64,000 nt of DNA from Pararhodobacter zhoushanensis (GCF_025949695.1 NZ_JAPDFL010000002.1:62001-126000), one strand, 5' to 3'; positions 34,775-44,060 are shown, numbered from the stretch's first letter. Notes: generated by a model not told the origin, from the sequence alone. Translations and numbers: made by a program.

Positions 34775-35324
34775 GCGGTGAAACGCTCAGCGAGCGGAGC
34801 AGGTGATGCGCGGTTGCGCCCGGCGGTGCAACGGGCGTCCCGGGGCTGAGGGCCACAAGCGCGCCGGGGGTGTCGCCGTGCGCGACGCTCCAGACCGCCA
34901 GCGCCTCATCGGGCGCGGCACCAAAGGTCAGGGTCATGAACCCCGGCGCAAAAAGCGGTGCGCCCGGCTCCAGCGCCGCATGCGGTGCGCGGCGGGCAGC
35001 GACGACGGCCTCCAGCGCCGCCGATCCGCGCTGCAAGCGCATCAGCCGGTTTTCCTGCCGTTCGATCAGGGGAAAGCCGCGCGGCATGAAACCCTGTGTC
35101 CAACCCGCCTCGCCGCCAAGGCCTGCCCGGCAGGTGTCACGCTCGGCCAAAGACCCGTAGATCCACAGATGGTGAATACGGTTCAGCGACCCGCTTTCCG
35201 CCAGCCAGTAGCCGCCCAAGGGCAGATGACGGGTGGCGTGTTGAACGCCCTCGCGGCTGAACAGGGCGAGGTAGTCCAACGCCTTGCCCACACTCAGATC
35301 ATAGCTGCGCCATTCGAAAATCAT
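34767..35324 (-). CDS. NIPSNAP-family protein
   Basis: 185 residues from the ATG at 35324 with AGGAGGGG before it. Two ferredoxin-like NIPSNAP repeats are visible: IFEWRSYDLSVGKALDYL at the start and GFMTLTFGAAPDEALAVW in the second half, with HHLWIYGSLAERDTCRA between. Function of bacterial NIPSNAPs is largely unknown; they occur often in aromatic or aliphatic catabolic operons. It follows the AraC gene by 52 bp on the same strand. Confidence 0.75.
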   Translation of the reverse strand: MIFEWRSYDLSVGKALDYLALFSREGVQHATRHLPLGGYWLAESGSLNRIHHLWIYGSLAERDTCRAGLGGEAGWTQGFMPRGFPLIERQENRLMRLQRGSAALEAVVAARRAPHAALEPGAPLFAPGFMTLTFGAAPDEALAVWSVAHGDTPGALVALSPGTPVAPPGATAHHLLRSLSVSPLS

Positions 35325-35376
35325 TGGCCCCTCCTGCCGCGCCATACTGCGCAGCGCGGTCGGCCGGGACATGGAT

Positions 35377-36291
35377 TCAAGCGGTGAATTCTTGTGCTTT
35401 TTCCGCGTGCCGGCTGCGGCGGTACTCGCCCGGTGCCATGCCGACCCGGCGCGAGAAGAAGCGGCTGAAATAGGCCGGGTCTTCAAACCCCAGCTCGTAC
35501 CCCACTTCAGCCACGGTGCGCGCCATATAGACAAGGTGGCGCTTGGCCTCGACAACCAGCCGCTCGTACAGCAGTTCTGACGCGGTTCGCCCGGTCCGCG
35601 CGCGGCACGCTTGCGTCAGCCGCTGGACGGTGACGCCCAGATCGGCGGCGTAGAACTCCATGGATTTCTCGTGCCGGAAATTCTGCTCAAGCGCATTGCG
35701 GTAGCGACAGAGCAAGACATACTCGCGGTCCTGCGCGAGGGGGCGCATGTCGGGCTGTGCGGCGCGGTGGCGGCGCATGGCGGTGATCAGGATCAAATGC
35801 AGATAGCCCTCTATCGCACGGACACGGCCAGGCACGGACTGGACGTATTCCTCCTGCAGGCCATGAAACAGCGACGCGGCGTGATCCATGGCACCGGGCG
35901 GGGTAACCAGCGCGTAGACGGCAGGCTGGGTCAGCGCGGCGGCCAGATCGGCCACGTCCTGGGTGAGGCGGGCGATGAAGGGCACGGCGGCATTGATCAC
36001 GGCCCCATCGGTGCGCGGCACGAACAGGAATTCATGCACCAGCCCCGCCGGAACCACGACCAGCGAGCCGGGGGGAACGGTGTAGTCCTCCCCCTCGACC
36101 CGCAGGGTGCCGCCGCCGTTATCGACCAGCAGAATCTGGATGTGGTCAGGATGCACATGCGGCGGAATCGTCCAATCGTGGCGGCCGCTGCGTTCGGGGA
36201 TCCGCTCGATATGCAGGAAATCCATCTCGACGTCGGGTGCGGATTCTCCGTAGAGAAAACAACTCGGTATGCCAGTCCCTGTCCAGTCCAT
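35377..36291 (-). CDS. AraC-family transcriptional regulator with N-terminal cupin domain
   Basis: 304 residues from the ATG at 36291 (GGGAGG upstream). N-terminal cupin ligand domain: PPHVHPDHIQILLVDNGGG and the PPGSLVVVPAGLVHEF stretch. C-terminal double HTH: AADLGVTVQRLTQACRARTG and VAEVGYELGFEDPAYFSRFF. Architecture resembles PobR/HpaA regulators of hydroxy-aromatic acid catabolism. Divergent from a flavin-dependent dehydrogenase gene, its probable target. The frame continues upstream of 36291 only as an antisense artefact. Confidence 0.88.
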   Translation of the reverse strand: MDWTGTGIPSCFLYGESAPDVEMDFLHIERIPERSGRHDWTIPPHVHPDHIQILLVDNGGGTLRVEGEDYTVPPGSLVVVPAGLVHEFLFVPRTDGAVINAAVPFIARLTQDVADLAAALTQPAVYALVTPPGAMDHAASLFHGLQEEYVQSVPGRVRAIEGYLHLILITAMRRHRAAQPDMRPLAQDREYVLLCRYRNALEQNFRHEKSMEFYAADLGVTVQRLTQACRARTGRTASELLYERLVVEAKRHLVYMARTVAEVGYELGFEDPAYFSRFFSRRVGMAPGEYRRSRHAEKAQEFTA

Positions 36292-36411
36292 CGGTTTGTC
36301 GCCTCCCTCACGTCGCCTGCGTATCGTGCAATAAATGCAGATCAGCGTCCATTCTGTCGTTGGACAGATCGTGGTGTTCCTTGACCGAAGATGGCTTCGG
36401 AGGGAGAGGAT

Positions 36412-38085
36412 ATGCAGCGCGATTGCGATGTTCTGGTGGTGGGCGCGGGTGCCGGGGGAATGGCGACAGCCATCACGGCGGCCAAGCTGGGGCTGAAGGT
36501 CATGGTGATCGAAAAGGCCCCGGTCTTTGGCGGGACCACGGCGTTTTCCGGCGGCGTGCTGTGGATCCCGGGGAACCCCGCGGATGCCAGCGGACGCGAG
36601 GCCGCGCGGACCTACCTGAAATCGGAGACCGGCAATTTCTATGACGAGGAAGCGGTCGAGCTTTTCCTCGACGAAGGCCCCCGGATGATGGCGTTTTTCG
36701 AGCGCGAAACGGCGATGAAATTCGTCCCCACCCTGTACCCCGATTACCACCCCGACGCGCCCGGCGGCGCAAAGGTCGGGCGCTCGGTGCTGGCCGCGCC
36801 GTTCGATGCCTCGGTGCTGGGTGACAATCTCAAGCGACTGCGGCCACCGCTGAAAACGATCACGTTCATGGGGATGATGTTCAACTCGTCGAATGCGGAT
36901 ATCAAACACTTCTTCAACGCGACGAAATCCGCCAAGTCCTTCTTTTACGTCGCAAAACGCCTTGCCGCGCATATGGTCGAGCTGGGGCGCTACGGGCGCG
37001 GGGTCACCGTGACCTCGGGCAATGCGCTGGCCGCACGGCTGGCCAAAAGCTGCTTCGATCTGGGGATCGAGATCCACACCGACACCCCCGCGCTGCGCCT
37101 GCTGCACGGCCCCGGGGGCGTGACCGGGGCCGAGATCAGCACGCCGCAAGGCCCGGTAACGGTGACCGCGCGACGCGGCGTCGTGCTGGCGGCGGGCGGT
37201 TTCGCGCAGGACGTGGCGCGCATCCGGCAGGCCTATCCGCATCTACGGCAGGGCGGCGACCATCTGTCCCCCGTGCCCGAGGCGAACACCGGCGACGGCA
37301 TCACGCTGGCGCAGCAAATCGGCGCCCGGTTCGACACGCGCCTGCCCGCGACCGCAGCCTGGATTCCGGTGTCGGCGGTGCCGGTCGGCGGCGGAAAACG
37401 CGCAGCCTTCCCGCATCTCATCGACCGCTACAAACCCGGCGTGATCGCCGTCCTGCCGAACGGCAAGCGGTTTACCAATGAAAGCAACAGCTACCACGAC
37501 GTCGGCGCGGCGATGATCGCGGCCTGCGAGGGTGAGGCGGAAGCCGCCTGCTGGCTGATTGCCGACCGCGAGGCGCTGCGCACATACGGGCTGGGCTTTG
37601 TGAAACCCGCGCCGATGCCGATCGGTCGCTTCCTGCGCAACGGCTATCTGAAATCGGGGCGTACTCTGGCTGAACTGGCGCGTGCCTGTGGCATCAAGGG
37701 CGAGGAGTTCGAAGCAACGGTCCGCCGCTTCAACGCCGGGGCCGAGCGAGGCGAAGACCCGGAATTCCAGCGCGGCTCGACCGCGTTCAACCGCTATCTT
37801 GCCGACCCCGAGCACGGCCCCAACCCCTGTGTCGCACCGATCCGGCAGGGGCCGTTCTACGCGGTGAAGCTGTTGATGGGGGATCTGGGAACCTTCGACG
37901 GATTGGCATGCACGCCCAAGGGGCAGGTGTTGGACATGGCGGGCCAGCCGATCCCCGGCCTGTTCGCGGTGGGCAATGACCGCGCGTCGGTGATGGGCGG
38001 CAATTATCCCGGCGCGGGGATCACGCTGGGACCAGCGATGACCTTTGGCTATGTCACCGGGCGGCATCTGGCGGGGGTGGTCTGA
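36412..38085 (+). CDS. FAD-dependent dehydrogenase, 3-ketosteroid-1-dehydrogenase / fumarate-reductase-like
   Basis: 557 residues from the ATG at 36412 (GGAGGGAGAGGAT upstream). VVGAGAGGMATAITAAKLG binds FAD; GGTTAFSGGVLWIPGN and the C-terminal GNDRASVMGGNYPGAGITLGPAMTFG are typical of the KstD/flavoprotein group. Such enzymes desaturate the carbon next to a ring ketone. Next to an SDR and within an alicyclic-acid island, desaturation of an oxocyclohexanecarboxylate towards an aromatic acid is an attractive role. Steroid-type substrates cannot be excluded. Confidence 0.85.
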   Translation: MQRDCDVLVVGAGAGGMATAITAAKLGLKVMVIEKAPVFGGTTAFSGGVLWIPGNPADASGREAARTYLKSETGNFYDEEAVELFLDEGPRMMAFFERETAMKFVPTLYPDYHPDAPGGAKVGRSVLAAPFDASVLGDNLKRLRPPLKTITFMGMMFNSSNADIKHFFNATKSAKSFFYVAKRLAAHMVELGRYGRGVTVTSGNALAARLAKSCFDLGIEIHTDTPALRLLHGPGGVTGAEISTPQGPVTVTARRGVVLAAGGFAQDVARIRQAYPHLRQGGDHLSPVPEANTGDGITLAQQIGARFDTRLPATAAWIPVSAVPVGGGKRAAFPHLIDRYKPGVIAVLPNGKRFTNESNSYHDVGAAMIAACEGEAEAACWLIADREALRTYGLGFVKPAPMPIGRFLRNGYLKSGRTLAELARACGIKGEEFEATVRRFNAGAERGEDPEFQRGSTAFNRYLADPEHGPNPCVAPIRQGPFYAVKLLMGDLGTFDGLACTPKGQVLDMAGQPIPGLFAVGNDRASVMGGNYPGAGITLGPAMTFGYVTGRHLAGVV

Positions 38086-38086
38086 C

Positions 38087-38836
38087 ATGGACTGGTTGGG
38101 ACTTGCGGGCAAGGTGGCGGTGATCACCGGCGGCTCCGGCGGGATCGGGCGGGCTTGCGTGCAGGCGTTCCGGGCAGCGGGCGCCGTCGCCATCCCGGTG
38201 GATCGCAGTGCGGATGACCCCGGCAGCATCGCCTGCGATCTGGGCGATCCCGCCGCCGTCCTGTCCGCCGCCGCGATCATCGCGCAGCGGGGCGGGGCCG
38301 ACATCCTTGTCAACAATGCGGGCATCCTGAAACCCGGCGGGCTGGAGGATGTCAGTATCGCAGACTGGTCGGCCATGCTGGACATCAACCTGACCGGCGC
38401 GCTGCGGATGGTGCAGGCGCTGGTCCCGCAGATGCGGGCGCGGGGCGGTGGTGCTCTGGTGCATGTCGCCTCGATCTCGGCCAGCAATCCGCAGCCGTTC
38501 TCCGGTGCGTACAGTCCCGGCAAGGCGGCGATGGCGATGCTGTCGCGGCAACTGGCCGTCGAACTGGGGCCCGAGGCGATCCGCTCGAATGTGGTCAGCC
38601 CGGGACTGGTGCTGACCCCGCTGTCGCAGCGGTTTTACGACGATCCCGAGGTGAAATCCCGCCGCGAATCCGTGGTGCCGCTGCGTCGCATCGGCACGCC
38701 CGCCGACATGGCCGACGCGGTGCTCTTCCTCGCCTCGCCGCGCGCGGGCTATGTCACCGGGCAGGAAATCGTGGTGGATGGCGGGCTGTCACAGGCCCTG
38801 ATGGGGCTGGTGCCGCGCCCCGGTTACGCGCGCTAG
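38087..38836 (+). CDS. SDR oxidoreductase
   Basis: 249 residues from the ATG at 38087, one base after the flavoprotein stop. TGGSGGIG, NNAGIL, catalytic YSPGK and VVSPGLVLTPL mark a classical SDR. Coupling to the ketone-desaturating flavoprotein suggests it makes the ring ketone from an alcohol. Convergent with the MarR gene, 21 bp apart. Confidence 0.88.
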   Translation: MDWLGLAGKVAVITGGSGGIGRACVQAFRAAGAVAIPVDRSADDPGSIACDLGDPAAVLSAAAIIAQRGGADILVNNAGILKPGGLEDVSIADWSAMLDINLTGALRMVQALVPQMRARGGGALVHVASISASNPQPFSGAYSPGKAAMAMLSRQLAVELGPEAIRSNVVSPGLVLTPLSQRFYDDPEVKSRRESVVPLRRIGTPADMADAVLFLASPRAGYVTGQEIVVDGGLSQALMGLVPRPGYAR

Positions 38837-38857
38837 GGCGCGACGGCGGGAGGCGGG

Positions 38858-39376
38858 TCAATCCTCGCCGCCCTGAGCGTCGTCTATGGCGCGGAAGTTT
38901 TCGCGCAGGATGTCCAGATAATGCAGCATGTGGATCATGTCGTTGTTCGACAGGTTCCCCATCGATTCCGCATAAAAGGCGGCAATGTCGCCTTGCATGT
39001 CAGCCCACCGCTGCCAGCCGACCGGCGTCAGCTTGATCAGCCGTGAGCGGTTGTCGTTCACGTCCACGACCCGCTCGATCCACCCCCGCGCGTCGAGCCG
39101 CGACAGCACGCCGGTGAGGTTCTGTCGGCTGACCATCAGCAGCTTGGCCAGATCGCGCACCGCAATTCCGTTGACCCAGCGTTCACGCACCAGAGCGCCC
39201 AGCACAGCCCATTGCTGGGTGGTGACATCGTGGCGATCCAGCCACCGGGTGCCGGTCTTGTTGAGCTGGTTGGCGCATTGATACAGGCGAAACGCCAGCC
39301 GGTTCGACAGATCCGCCGTCAATGTTCCGGATTGGTCAATGTCTTGCTTCATTTTCCTACTATCGCCCCGTTGCAT
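38858..39376 (-). CDS. MarR-family regulator, candidate BadR of the alicyclic-acid island
   Basis: 172 residues if started at 39376; an ATG at 39352 (164 residues, AGGA very close) is an alternative. Winged helix-turn-helix of MarR type: VTTQQWAVLGALV, VRDLAKLLMVSRQNLTGVLSRLDARGWIERV, then the wing with DNRSRLIKLTPVG. It is divergent from badH with TATGT-N10-ACATA between them. In Rhodopseudomonas palustris the MarR protein BadR represses alicyclic-acid genes and is released by 2-ketocyclohexanecarboxyl-CoA; position and operator repeat suggest the same here. Confidence 0.85.
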   Translation of the reverse strand: MQRGDSRKMKQDIDQSGTLTADLSNRLAFRLYQCANQLNKTGTRWLDRHDVTTQQWAVLGALVRERWVNGIAVRDLAKLLMVSRQNLTGVLSRLDARGWIERVVDVNDNRSRLIKLTPVGWQRWADMQGDIAAFYAESMGNLSNNDMIHMLHYLDILRENFRAIDDAQGGED

Positions 39377-39419
39377 TGCGGCGTCAAGCAGTGGTCCCGC
39401 GCGATCATGGGTCGGAAAA

Positions 39420-39439
39420 TATGTAAAGTAGTTGACATA
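39420..39439. promoter_or_regulatory. Candidate BadR-type operator with overlapping -35 before badH
   Basis: TATGT (39420-39424), 10 nt, ACATA (39435-39439). A perfect TTGACA (39432-39437) overlaps the right arm, with TCTAAC at 39453-39458 as a possible -10. Arms, spacing and -35 offset equal those at 30030-30057. It lies in the 192-bp gap between the MarR gene and badH, so it may control both. Confidence 0.65.
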
Positions 39440-39568
39440 AAATTAGAGCCCCTCTAACCATTGCTCTTGAAGACTGGGAGGGATTCGCGTTGGTGCGACC
39501 GGCTTTCCGCGCAAGAGGCGCGGATACGGTCCTGCGCGTTCATTCCCACAGCAGAAGGAGAGATCGCC

Positions 39569-40336
39569 TTGAAAGGTCTGAAAGGTAAAGTGGTTGTCGT
39601 AACCGGCGGTGGCGGGGGCATCGGTTCGGCCACCTGCCTGCGCTTCGCCGAAGACGGCGCGAAGGTTGTGGTTGCCGATATCAACGCGGTAGCCGCCGAG
39701 GCTGTTGCCGCCCAGATCCGGGACTCGGGCGGCGCGGCTCTGGCGCTGGGTTTCGATCTCACGGATCTGGCCGCGTGCCAGACTGCCGTTGACCAGATCG
39801 AAGCCGATTTCGGTCCGATTGACGTGCTGGTGAACAACGCGGGTTGGGATATCTTCGTCCCCTTCCTGAAATCCGGCCCGGATTTCTGGTCCAAGATCAT
39901 CGACAACAACCTGCGGGGCGTGCTGAACATCACCCATCCGGTGCTGTCCAGAATGGTCGAACGCAAAGCCGGCCGGGTCGTGTCGATCGCGTCGGATGCC
40001 GCGCGCGTCGGCTCGTCGGGCGAAAGCGTTTACGCCGCCTGCAAGGCCGGGGTTGTCGCCTTTTCCAAGACGCTGGCACGCGAGCATTCGCGCCATGGCA
40101 TCACCTTCAACTGCGTCTGTCCCGGCGTGACCGAAACCGGCATGCTGGAAAATTTCATGGACAGCGCCGGCAACAAGGAAAAGCTGCGCGAGGCCTTTAC
40201 CCGCGCCGTGCCGCTGGGGCGGCTGGGCAAGCCCGAGGATCTGCCCGGCATCATTGCCTTCTTCGCCTCGGACGAGGCTTCCTTCATTACGGGTCAGGTG
40301 ATTTCGGTCTCCGGCGGCCTGACCATGCACGGGTAA
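39569..40336 (+). CDS. badH: 2-Hydroxycyclohexanecarboxyl-CoA dehydrogenase (SDR)
   Basis: 255 residues. No ATG or GTG fits; a TTG at 39569 follows AAGGAG by 8 bp and starts at the first beta strand (KGLKGKVVVVTGGGGGIG). NNAGWDIFVPF, SIASDAARVGSSGESVYAACK with catalytic Ser, Tyr and Lys, and the C-terminal ITGQVISVSGGLTMHG closely match BadH. It oxidises the 2-hydroxyl to the ketone using NAD. First gene of badH-badI-aliB-aliA. Confidence 0.88.
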   Translation: MKGLKGKVVVVTGGGGGIGSATCLRFAEDGAKVVVADINAVAAEAVAAQIRDSGGAALALGFDLTDLAACQTAVDQIEADFGPIDVLVNNAGWDIFVPFLKSGPDFWSKIIDNNLRGVLNITHPVLSRMVERKAGRVVSIASDAARVGSSGESVYAACKAGVVAFSKTLAREHSRHGITFNCVCPGVTETGMLENFMDSAGNKEKLREAFTRAVPLGRLGKPEDLPGIIAFFASDEASFITGQVISVSGGLTMHG

Positions 40337-40340
40337 GATC

Positions 40341-41123
40341 ATGGACTATCAGGACATTCTCTATTCGGTGAAGGACGGCACGGCCACCATCACCATCAAC
40401 CGCCCCGACAAGTACAACGCCTTTCGCGGCCAGACCTGCGAAGAGCTGATCCACGCGTTCAACAAGGCGGGCTGGGACAAGTCGATTGGCGTGATCGTGC
40501 TCACCGGCGCGGGCGAGAAGGCCTTTTGCACCGGCGGCGATCAATCTGCGCACGAAGGCCAGTACGACGGGCGCGGCACCATCGGCCTGCCAATGGAAGA
40601 CCTGCACACGATCATCCGCGACGTGCCCAAGCCAGTGATCGCCAAGGTCCGCGGCTTCGCCATTGGCGGCGGCAACGTGCTGTGCACGATCTGCGATTTC
40701 ACCCTTGCCGCCGAGAGCGCGCAGTTCGGGCAGGTCGGCCCCAAGGTAGGGTCGGTCGATCCGGGCTATGGCACCGCGTTTCTGGCCCGCGTCGTCGGCG
40801 AGAAGAAAGCGCGCGAGATCTGGTATCTGTGCCGCCGCTACACGGCACAGGAAGCGCTGGCCATGGGGTTGGTGAACACGGTTGTGCCCGATGATCAACT
40901 CGACGCCGAGGTCGAGACATGGTGCGCCGAGATCATGGCGAAGTCGCCGACCGCCATCGCTCTGGCCAAACGCAGCTTCAACATGGACACCGAGCATCAG
41001 CGCGGCATTGCAGGACTGGGGATGCTGGGATTGTCACTCTATTACGACACCGACGAGTCCAAAGAAGGCGGCATCGCCTTCAAGGAAAAGCGCAAGCCGG
41101 ACTTCCGCAAGTTCAACCGCTGA
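40341..41123 (+). CDS. badI: 2-Ketocyclohexanecarboxyl-CoA hydrolase (ring opening)
   Basis: 260 residues, crotonase fold, 4 bp after badH. BadI-like segments include KYNAFRGQTCEELIHAFNKA, FCTGGDQSAHEGQYDGRG and VGSVDPGYGTAFLARVVGEKKARE. Length and sequence follow BadI of Rhodopseudomonas palustris, which hydrolyses the ring to pimeloyl-CoA. MenB-like enzymes are the nearest alternative, but the neighbourhood decides for BadI. Confidence 0.88.
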   Translation: MDYQDILYSVKDGTATITINRPDKYNAFRGQTCEELIHAFNKAGWDKSIGVIVLTGAGEKAFCTGGDQSAHEGQYDGRGTIGLPMEDLHTIIRDVPKPVIAKVRGFAIGGGNVLCTICDFTLAAESAQFGQVGPKVGSVDPGYGTAFLARVVGEKKAREIWYLCRRYTAQEALAMGLVNTVVPDDQLDAEVETWCAEIMAKSPTAIALAKRSFNMDTEHQRGIAGLGMLGLSLYYDTDESKEGGIAFKEKRKPDFRKFNR

Positions 41124-41184
41124 CGCGATGGCGGCGGGCGCTGAGGTGCCCGCCATTTTCTGGTTCTGGGGTTGGGAGGCCTGC

Positions 41185-42342
41185 ATGAAAACCATTTTCG
41201 ACACCGAGGAACTGGACCAGATCCGCGACCTCGCCCGCAAGTTTGCGCAGGATCGGGTGGCTCCCGGCTATCTTCAGCGCGAACGCGAGGGTCGGTTCGA
41301 CGCCGCGTTGATGCGTGAAATGGGCGCGCTGGGTCTGATCGCGCCGGAACTGTCCGAAGCCTATGGCGGGATGGGTGCTCCGTATCTCTATTCGGGTGCC
41401 ATCATCGAGGAGCTGGGCAAGGCCGACTTCACCTTCGGCTATGTCTCGCTGTTGGCCTCGCTGAATGGGCATATCCTGTCCAGCTTCGCGCAGCCCCATA
41501 TCGCCGCCGACTGGCTGCCGGGGCTGGTGGCGGGCGAGCATTTACTGGCCATTGCGCTGACGGAACCCAAAGGGGGCTCGGACGCGGCCAATCTTGGGCT
41601 GAAAATGGAGCGGGTCGGCGATCACTACGTGATCAACGGCGAGAAGACATCGATCTCGGCCAACCAGATCGCCAAGGGCGTGATCACCTTCGCCCGGACC
41701 GGCCGCCCCGAGGACCGCGCGCAGGGCGTTTCGGCGGTGCTGATCCCGCTGGATCTGCCCGGCATCACCACGTCCAAATTTGCCAACATGGGTCAGAACT
41801 CAATCGGTCACGGCTCGATCTGGTTCGACAACGTGAGAGTGCCCGCCGATCACCTGTTGGGGACCGAAGGCAAGGGCTTTGCGCAGGTCATGCAGGGCTT
41901 CGACTTTTCGCGCAGCCTGATCGGGTTGCAATGCGTCGGCACCGCGCGCGCCAGTCTGGACGAGACCTGGGCGTATATCGGTGAACGGCAAGCCTTCGGC
42001 AAACCCTTGGCCGCCTATCAGGGCATCACGCATCAGCTGGCTGATTTCGACACACGGGTCGAGGCGGCACGGCTCATGTCCTACAACGCGCTCTGGCTCA
42101 AGGATCAGGGACTGCCCCACACGGCCGAGGCCGCGATGACCAAATGGTGGCCGCCGCTTCTGGCTTATGAGGCGATCCATGCGTGCCTGCTGATCCACGG
42201 CCACGCGGGCTATTCCGACACACTGCCCTTCCAGCAGCGCCTGCGCGATGTGCTGGGGCTGCAGATCGGGGACGGCACGGCGCACATCATGAAGAACATC
42301 ATCGCCCGCGAGCGGGCTGGCCGTCAGGCCGTGACGGGCTGA
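41185..42342 (+). CDS. aliB: Acyl-CoA dehydrogenase, cyclohexanecarboxyl-CoA dehydrogenase
   Basis: 385 residues from the ATG at 41185 (GGGAGG upstream); the open frame further upstream is an artefact of badI. N-terminal helical, middle beta (LTEPKGGSDAANLGLKM) and C-terminal helical domains are normal. Near the C-terminus, where short-chain relatives carry the catalytic Glu in a YEGT-type motif, it reads GDGTAHI, with Asp in the Glu position. It should desaturate cyclohexanecarboxyl-CoA to the 1-ene, passing electrons to an electron-transfer flavoprotein. Confidence 0.85.
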   Translation: MKTIFDTEELDQIRDLARKFAQDRVAPGYLQREREGRFDAALMREMGALGLIAPELSEAYGGMGAPYLYSGAIIEELGKADFTFGYVSLLASLNGHILSSFAQPHIAADWLPGLVAGEHLLAIALTEPKGGSDAANLGLKMERVGDHYVINGEKTSISANQIAKGVITFARTGRPEDRAQGVSAVLIPLDLPGITTSKFANMGQNSIGHGSIWFDNVRVPADHLLGTEGKGFAQVMQGFDFSRSLIGLQCVGTARASLDETWAYIGERQAFGKPLAAYQGITHQLADFDTRVEAARLMSYNALWLKDQGLPHTAEAAMTKWWPPLLAYEAIHACLLIHGHAGYSDTLPFQQRLRDVLGLQIGDGTAHIMKNIIARERAGRQAVTG

Positions 42343-42416
42343 CGGCCCGCCTTTCCGGGCGTCGGGGAGGGCGCTCGGGCCACAACGGGGAAACCCTAAC
42401 GCCTTGGGAGGATACC

Positions 42417-44060
42417 ATGGATTTCGACGCCGTTCTCATCGAGCCCCGCCGCGCCGCAATGGTCGCTGCGGGCTTGTGGCTGGACAAGACTGCCGACGAC
42501 TTTTTCGACGCTTGCCTTGCCACGAACCCGGACGCCATGGCGCTGTCGTCGATCACCGTCGCCAACGGCGCGCGGCGTGACCTGACCTGGGCGCAGCTGG
42601 ATCTGCTGGCGAACCGGGCCGCGCTTGGACTGCGCAAGCTTGGCGTCGGGCGCAATGATGTGGTGACCTGCCAGCTGCCCAACGGCTGGGAATTTGTCGC
42701 CACCTATCTGGGCTGCTCGCGCATTGGGGCTGTGTTCAACCCGGTCATGCCGATGTTCCGCGAGCATGAGCTGCGCTTCATGCTGCGCCATGGCGAGAGC
42801 AAGGTCTTCCTTGTGCCCAAGCTCTTTCGTGGCTTCGACCATGAGGCAATGGCCGAGGCGATGCAGCCCGACCTGCCCGACCTGCGCCACATCGTTGTGG
42901 CGGGGGGTGCCGGAGCGAACAGTTTTGACGCGTTGATGAACACCCCCGCCTTTGACGCGGATCTCGCGACGATCACGCCTGAGACACGGCTTGGCCCCGA
43001 TGATGTGTGCCAGCTGATCTACACCTCGGGCACGACGGGCGAACCAAAGGGCGTGATGCACACCGCCAACACGATGTACGCCAACCTTGCCCCTTTCGCC
43101 GATCGGCTGGGCATGGGGGCAGATGATGTGATCCTCATGTTCTCGCCGATGGCGCATCAGACTGGCTTTATGTACGGGCTGTTGCTGCCCTTGATGCTCA
43201 AGGCCCGTTTCGTGCTGATGGATACGTGGGACAAGGCCATGGCAGCGCGCACCATCGAAGGGGACGGTGTGACCTGGACGATGGCGTCGACCCCGTTCCT
43301 GCTGGACCTGACCGGCGCGATGGAAGAGCTGGGGACCGATCCGCAGTCGCTGCGCATTTTCCTGTGCGCTGGCACGGTCATTCCCGGCCCGGTTGTCGAA
43401 CGCGCGCAGCACGTGCTGGGCGCGCGGGTGATTTCAGCCTGGGGGATGACCGAGAACGGGGCCGTGACGACGGTCCTACCCTCGGATCCGTCGCAGCGTG
43501 CGGCCCAGACTGACGGCGTACCGCTGCCCGGCATCGAGCTGCAGATCCGCGACCGTGACGGGCAGCCGGTTAGCGACCCCGGCTTTGAGGGTGACCTCTA
43601 CGTGCGCGGTTGCTCGAATTTCGGCGGTTACCTGAAGCGCCCGCACTGGAACAACGTCGATGCCGACGGCTGGTTCGACACCGGCGACATCGCGCGCAGG
43701 GATGCCGAGGGCTATATCCGCATCTGCGGACGCTCCAAGGACATCATCATTCGCGGTGCCGAGAATATCCCGGTGGTCGAGGTCGAAGCCGCGCTGTTCA
43801 AACACCCGGCGGTGCAGACTGTTGCCATCGTCGGCTATCCCGATGACCGGCTGGGCGAACGCGCCTGTGCTTTTGTAGTGCCGAAACCGGGCCAGAGCCT
43901 GAGTTTCGACGCTATGACCGCGCATCTGAAGTCGCATGATTTCGCCATCCAGTACTGGCCCGAACGGCTGGAACTGCGCGAGGCCTTGCCTGCAACCGCC
44001 TCGGGCAAGATCCAGAAATTCGAGCTTCGCCGCCAACTGCGCGAGGCGATGGGGCTGTGA
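42417..44060 (+). CDS. aliA: Cyclohexanecarboxylate-CoA ligase
   Basis: 547 residues from the ATG at 42417 (GGGAGGAT upstream). ANL-superfamily motifs: YTSGTTGEPKGVMHT (P-loop), ISAWGMTENGAV, DGWFDTGDIARRDAEGYI and the catalytic Lys region ATASGKIQKFELR. Activates the free acid with ATP and CoA, the entry step of the pathway. It overlaps the next SDR gene by 4 bp (GTGA). Confidence 0.87.
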   Translation: MDFDAVLIEPRRAAMVAAGLWLDKTADDFFDACLATNPDAMALSSITVANGARRDLTWAQLDLLANRAALGLRKLGVGRNDVVTCQLPNGWEFVATYLGCSRIGAVFNPVMPMFREHELRFMLRHGESKVFLVPKLFRGFDHEAMAEAMQPDLPDLRHIVVAGGAGANSFDALMNTPAFDADLATITPETRLGPDDVCQLIYTSGTTGEPKGVMHTANTMYANLAPFADRLGMGADDVILMFSPMAHQTGFMYGLLLPLMLKARFVLMDTWDKAMAARTIEGDGVTWTMASTPFLLDLTGAMEELGTDPQSLRIFLCAGTVIPGPVVERAQHVLGARVISAWGMTENGAVTTVLPSDPSQRAAQTDGVPLPGIELQIRDRDGQPVSDPGFEGDLYVRGCSNFGGYLKRPHWNNVDADGWFDTGDIARRDAEGYIRICGRSKDIIIRGAENIPVVEVEAALFKHPAVQTVAIVGYPDDRLGERACAFVVPKPGQSLSFDAMTAHLKSHDFAIQYWPERLELREALPATASGKIQKFELRRQLREAMGL

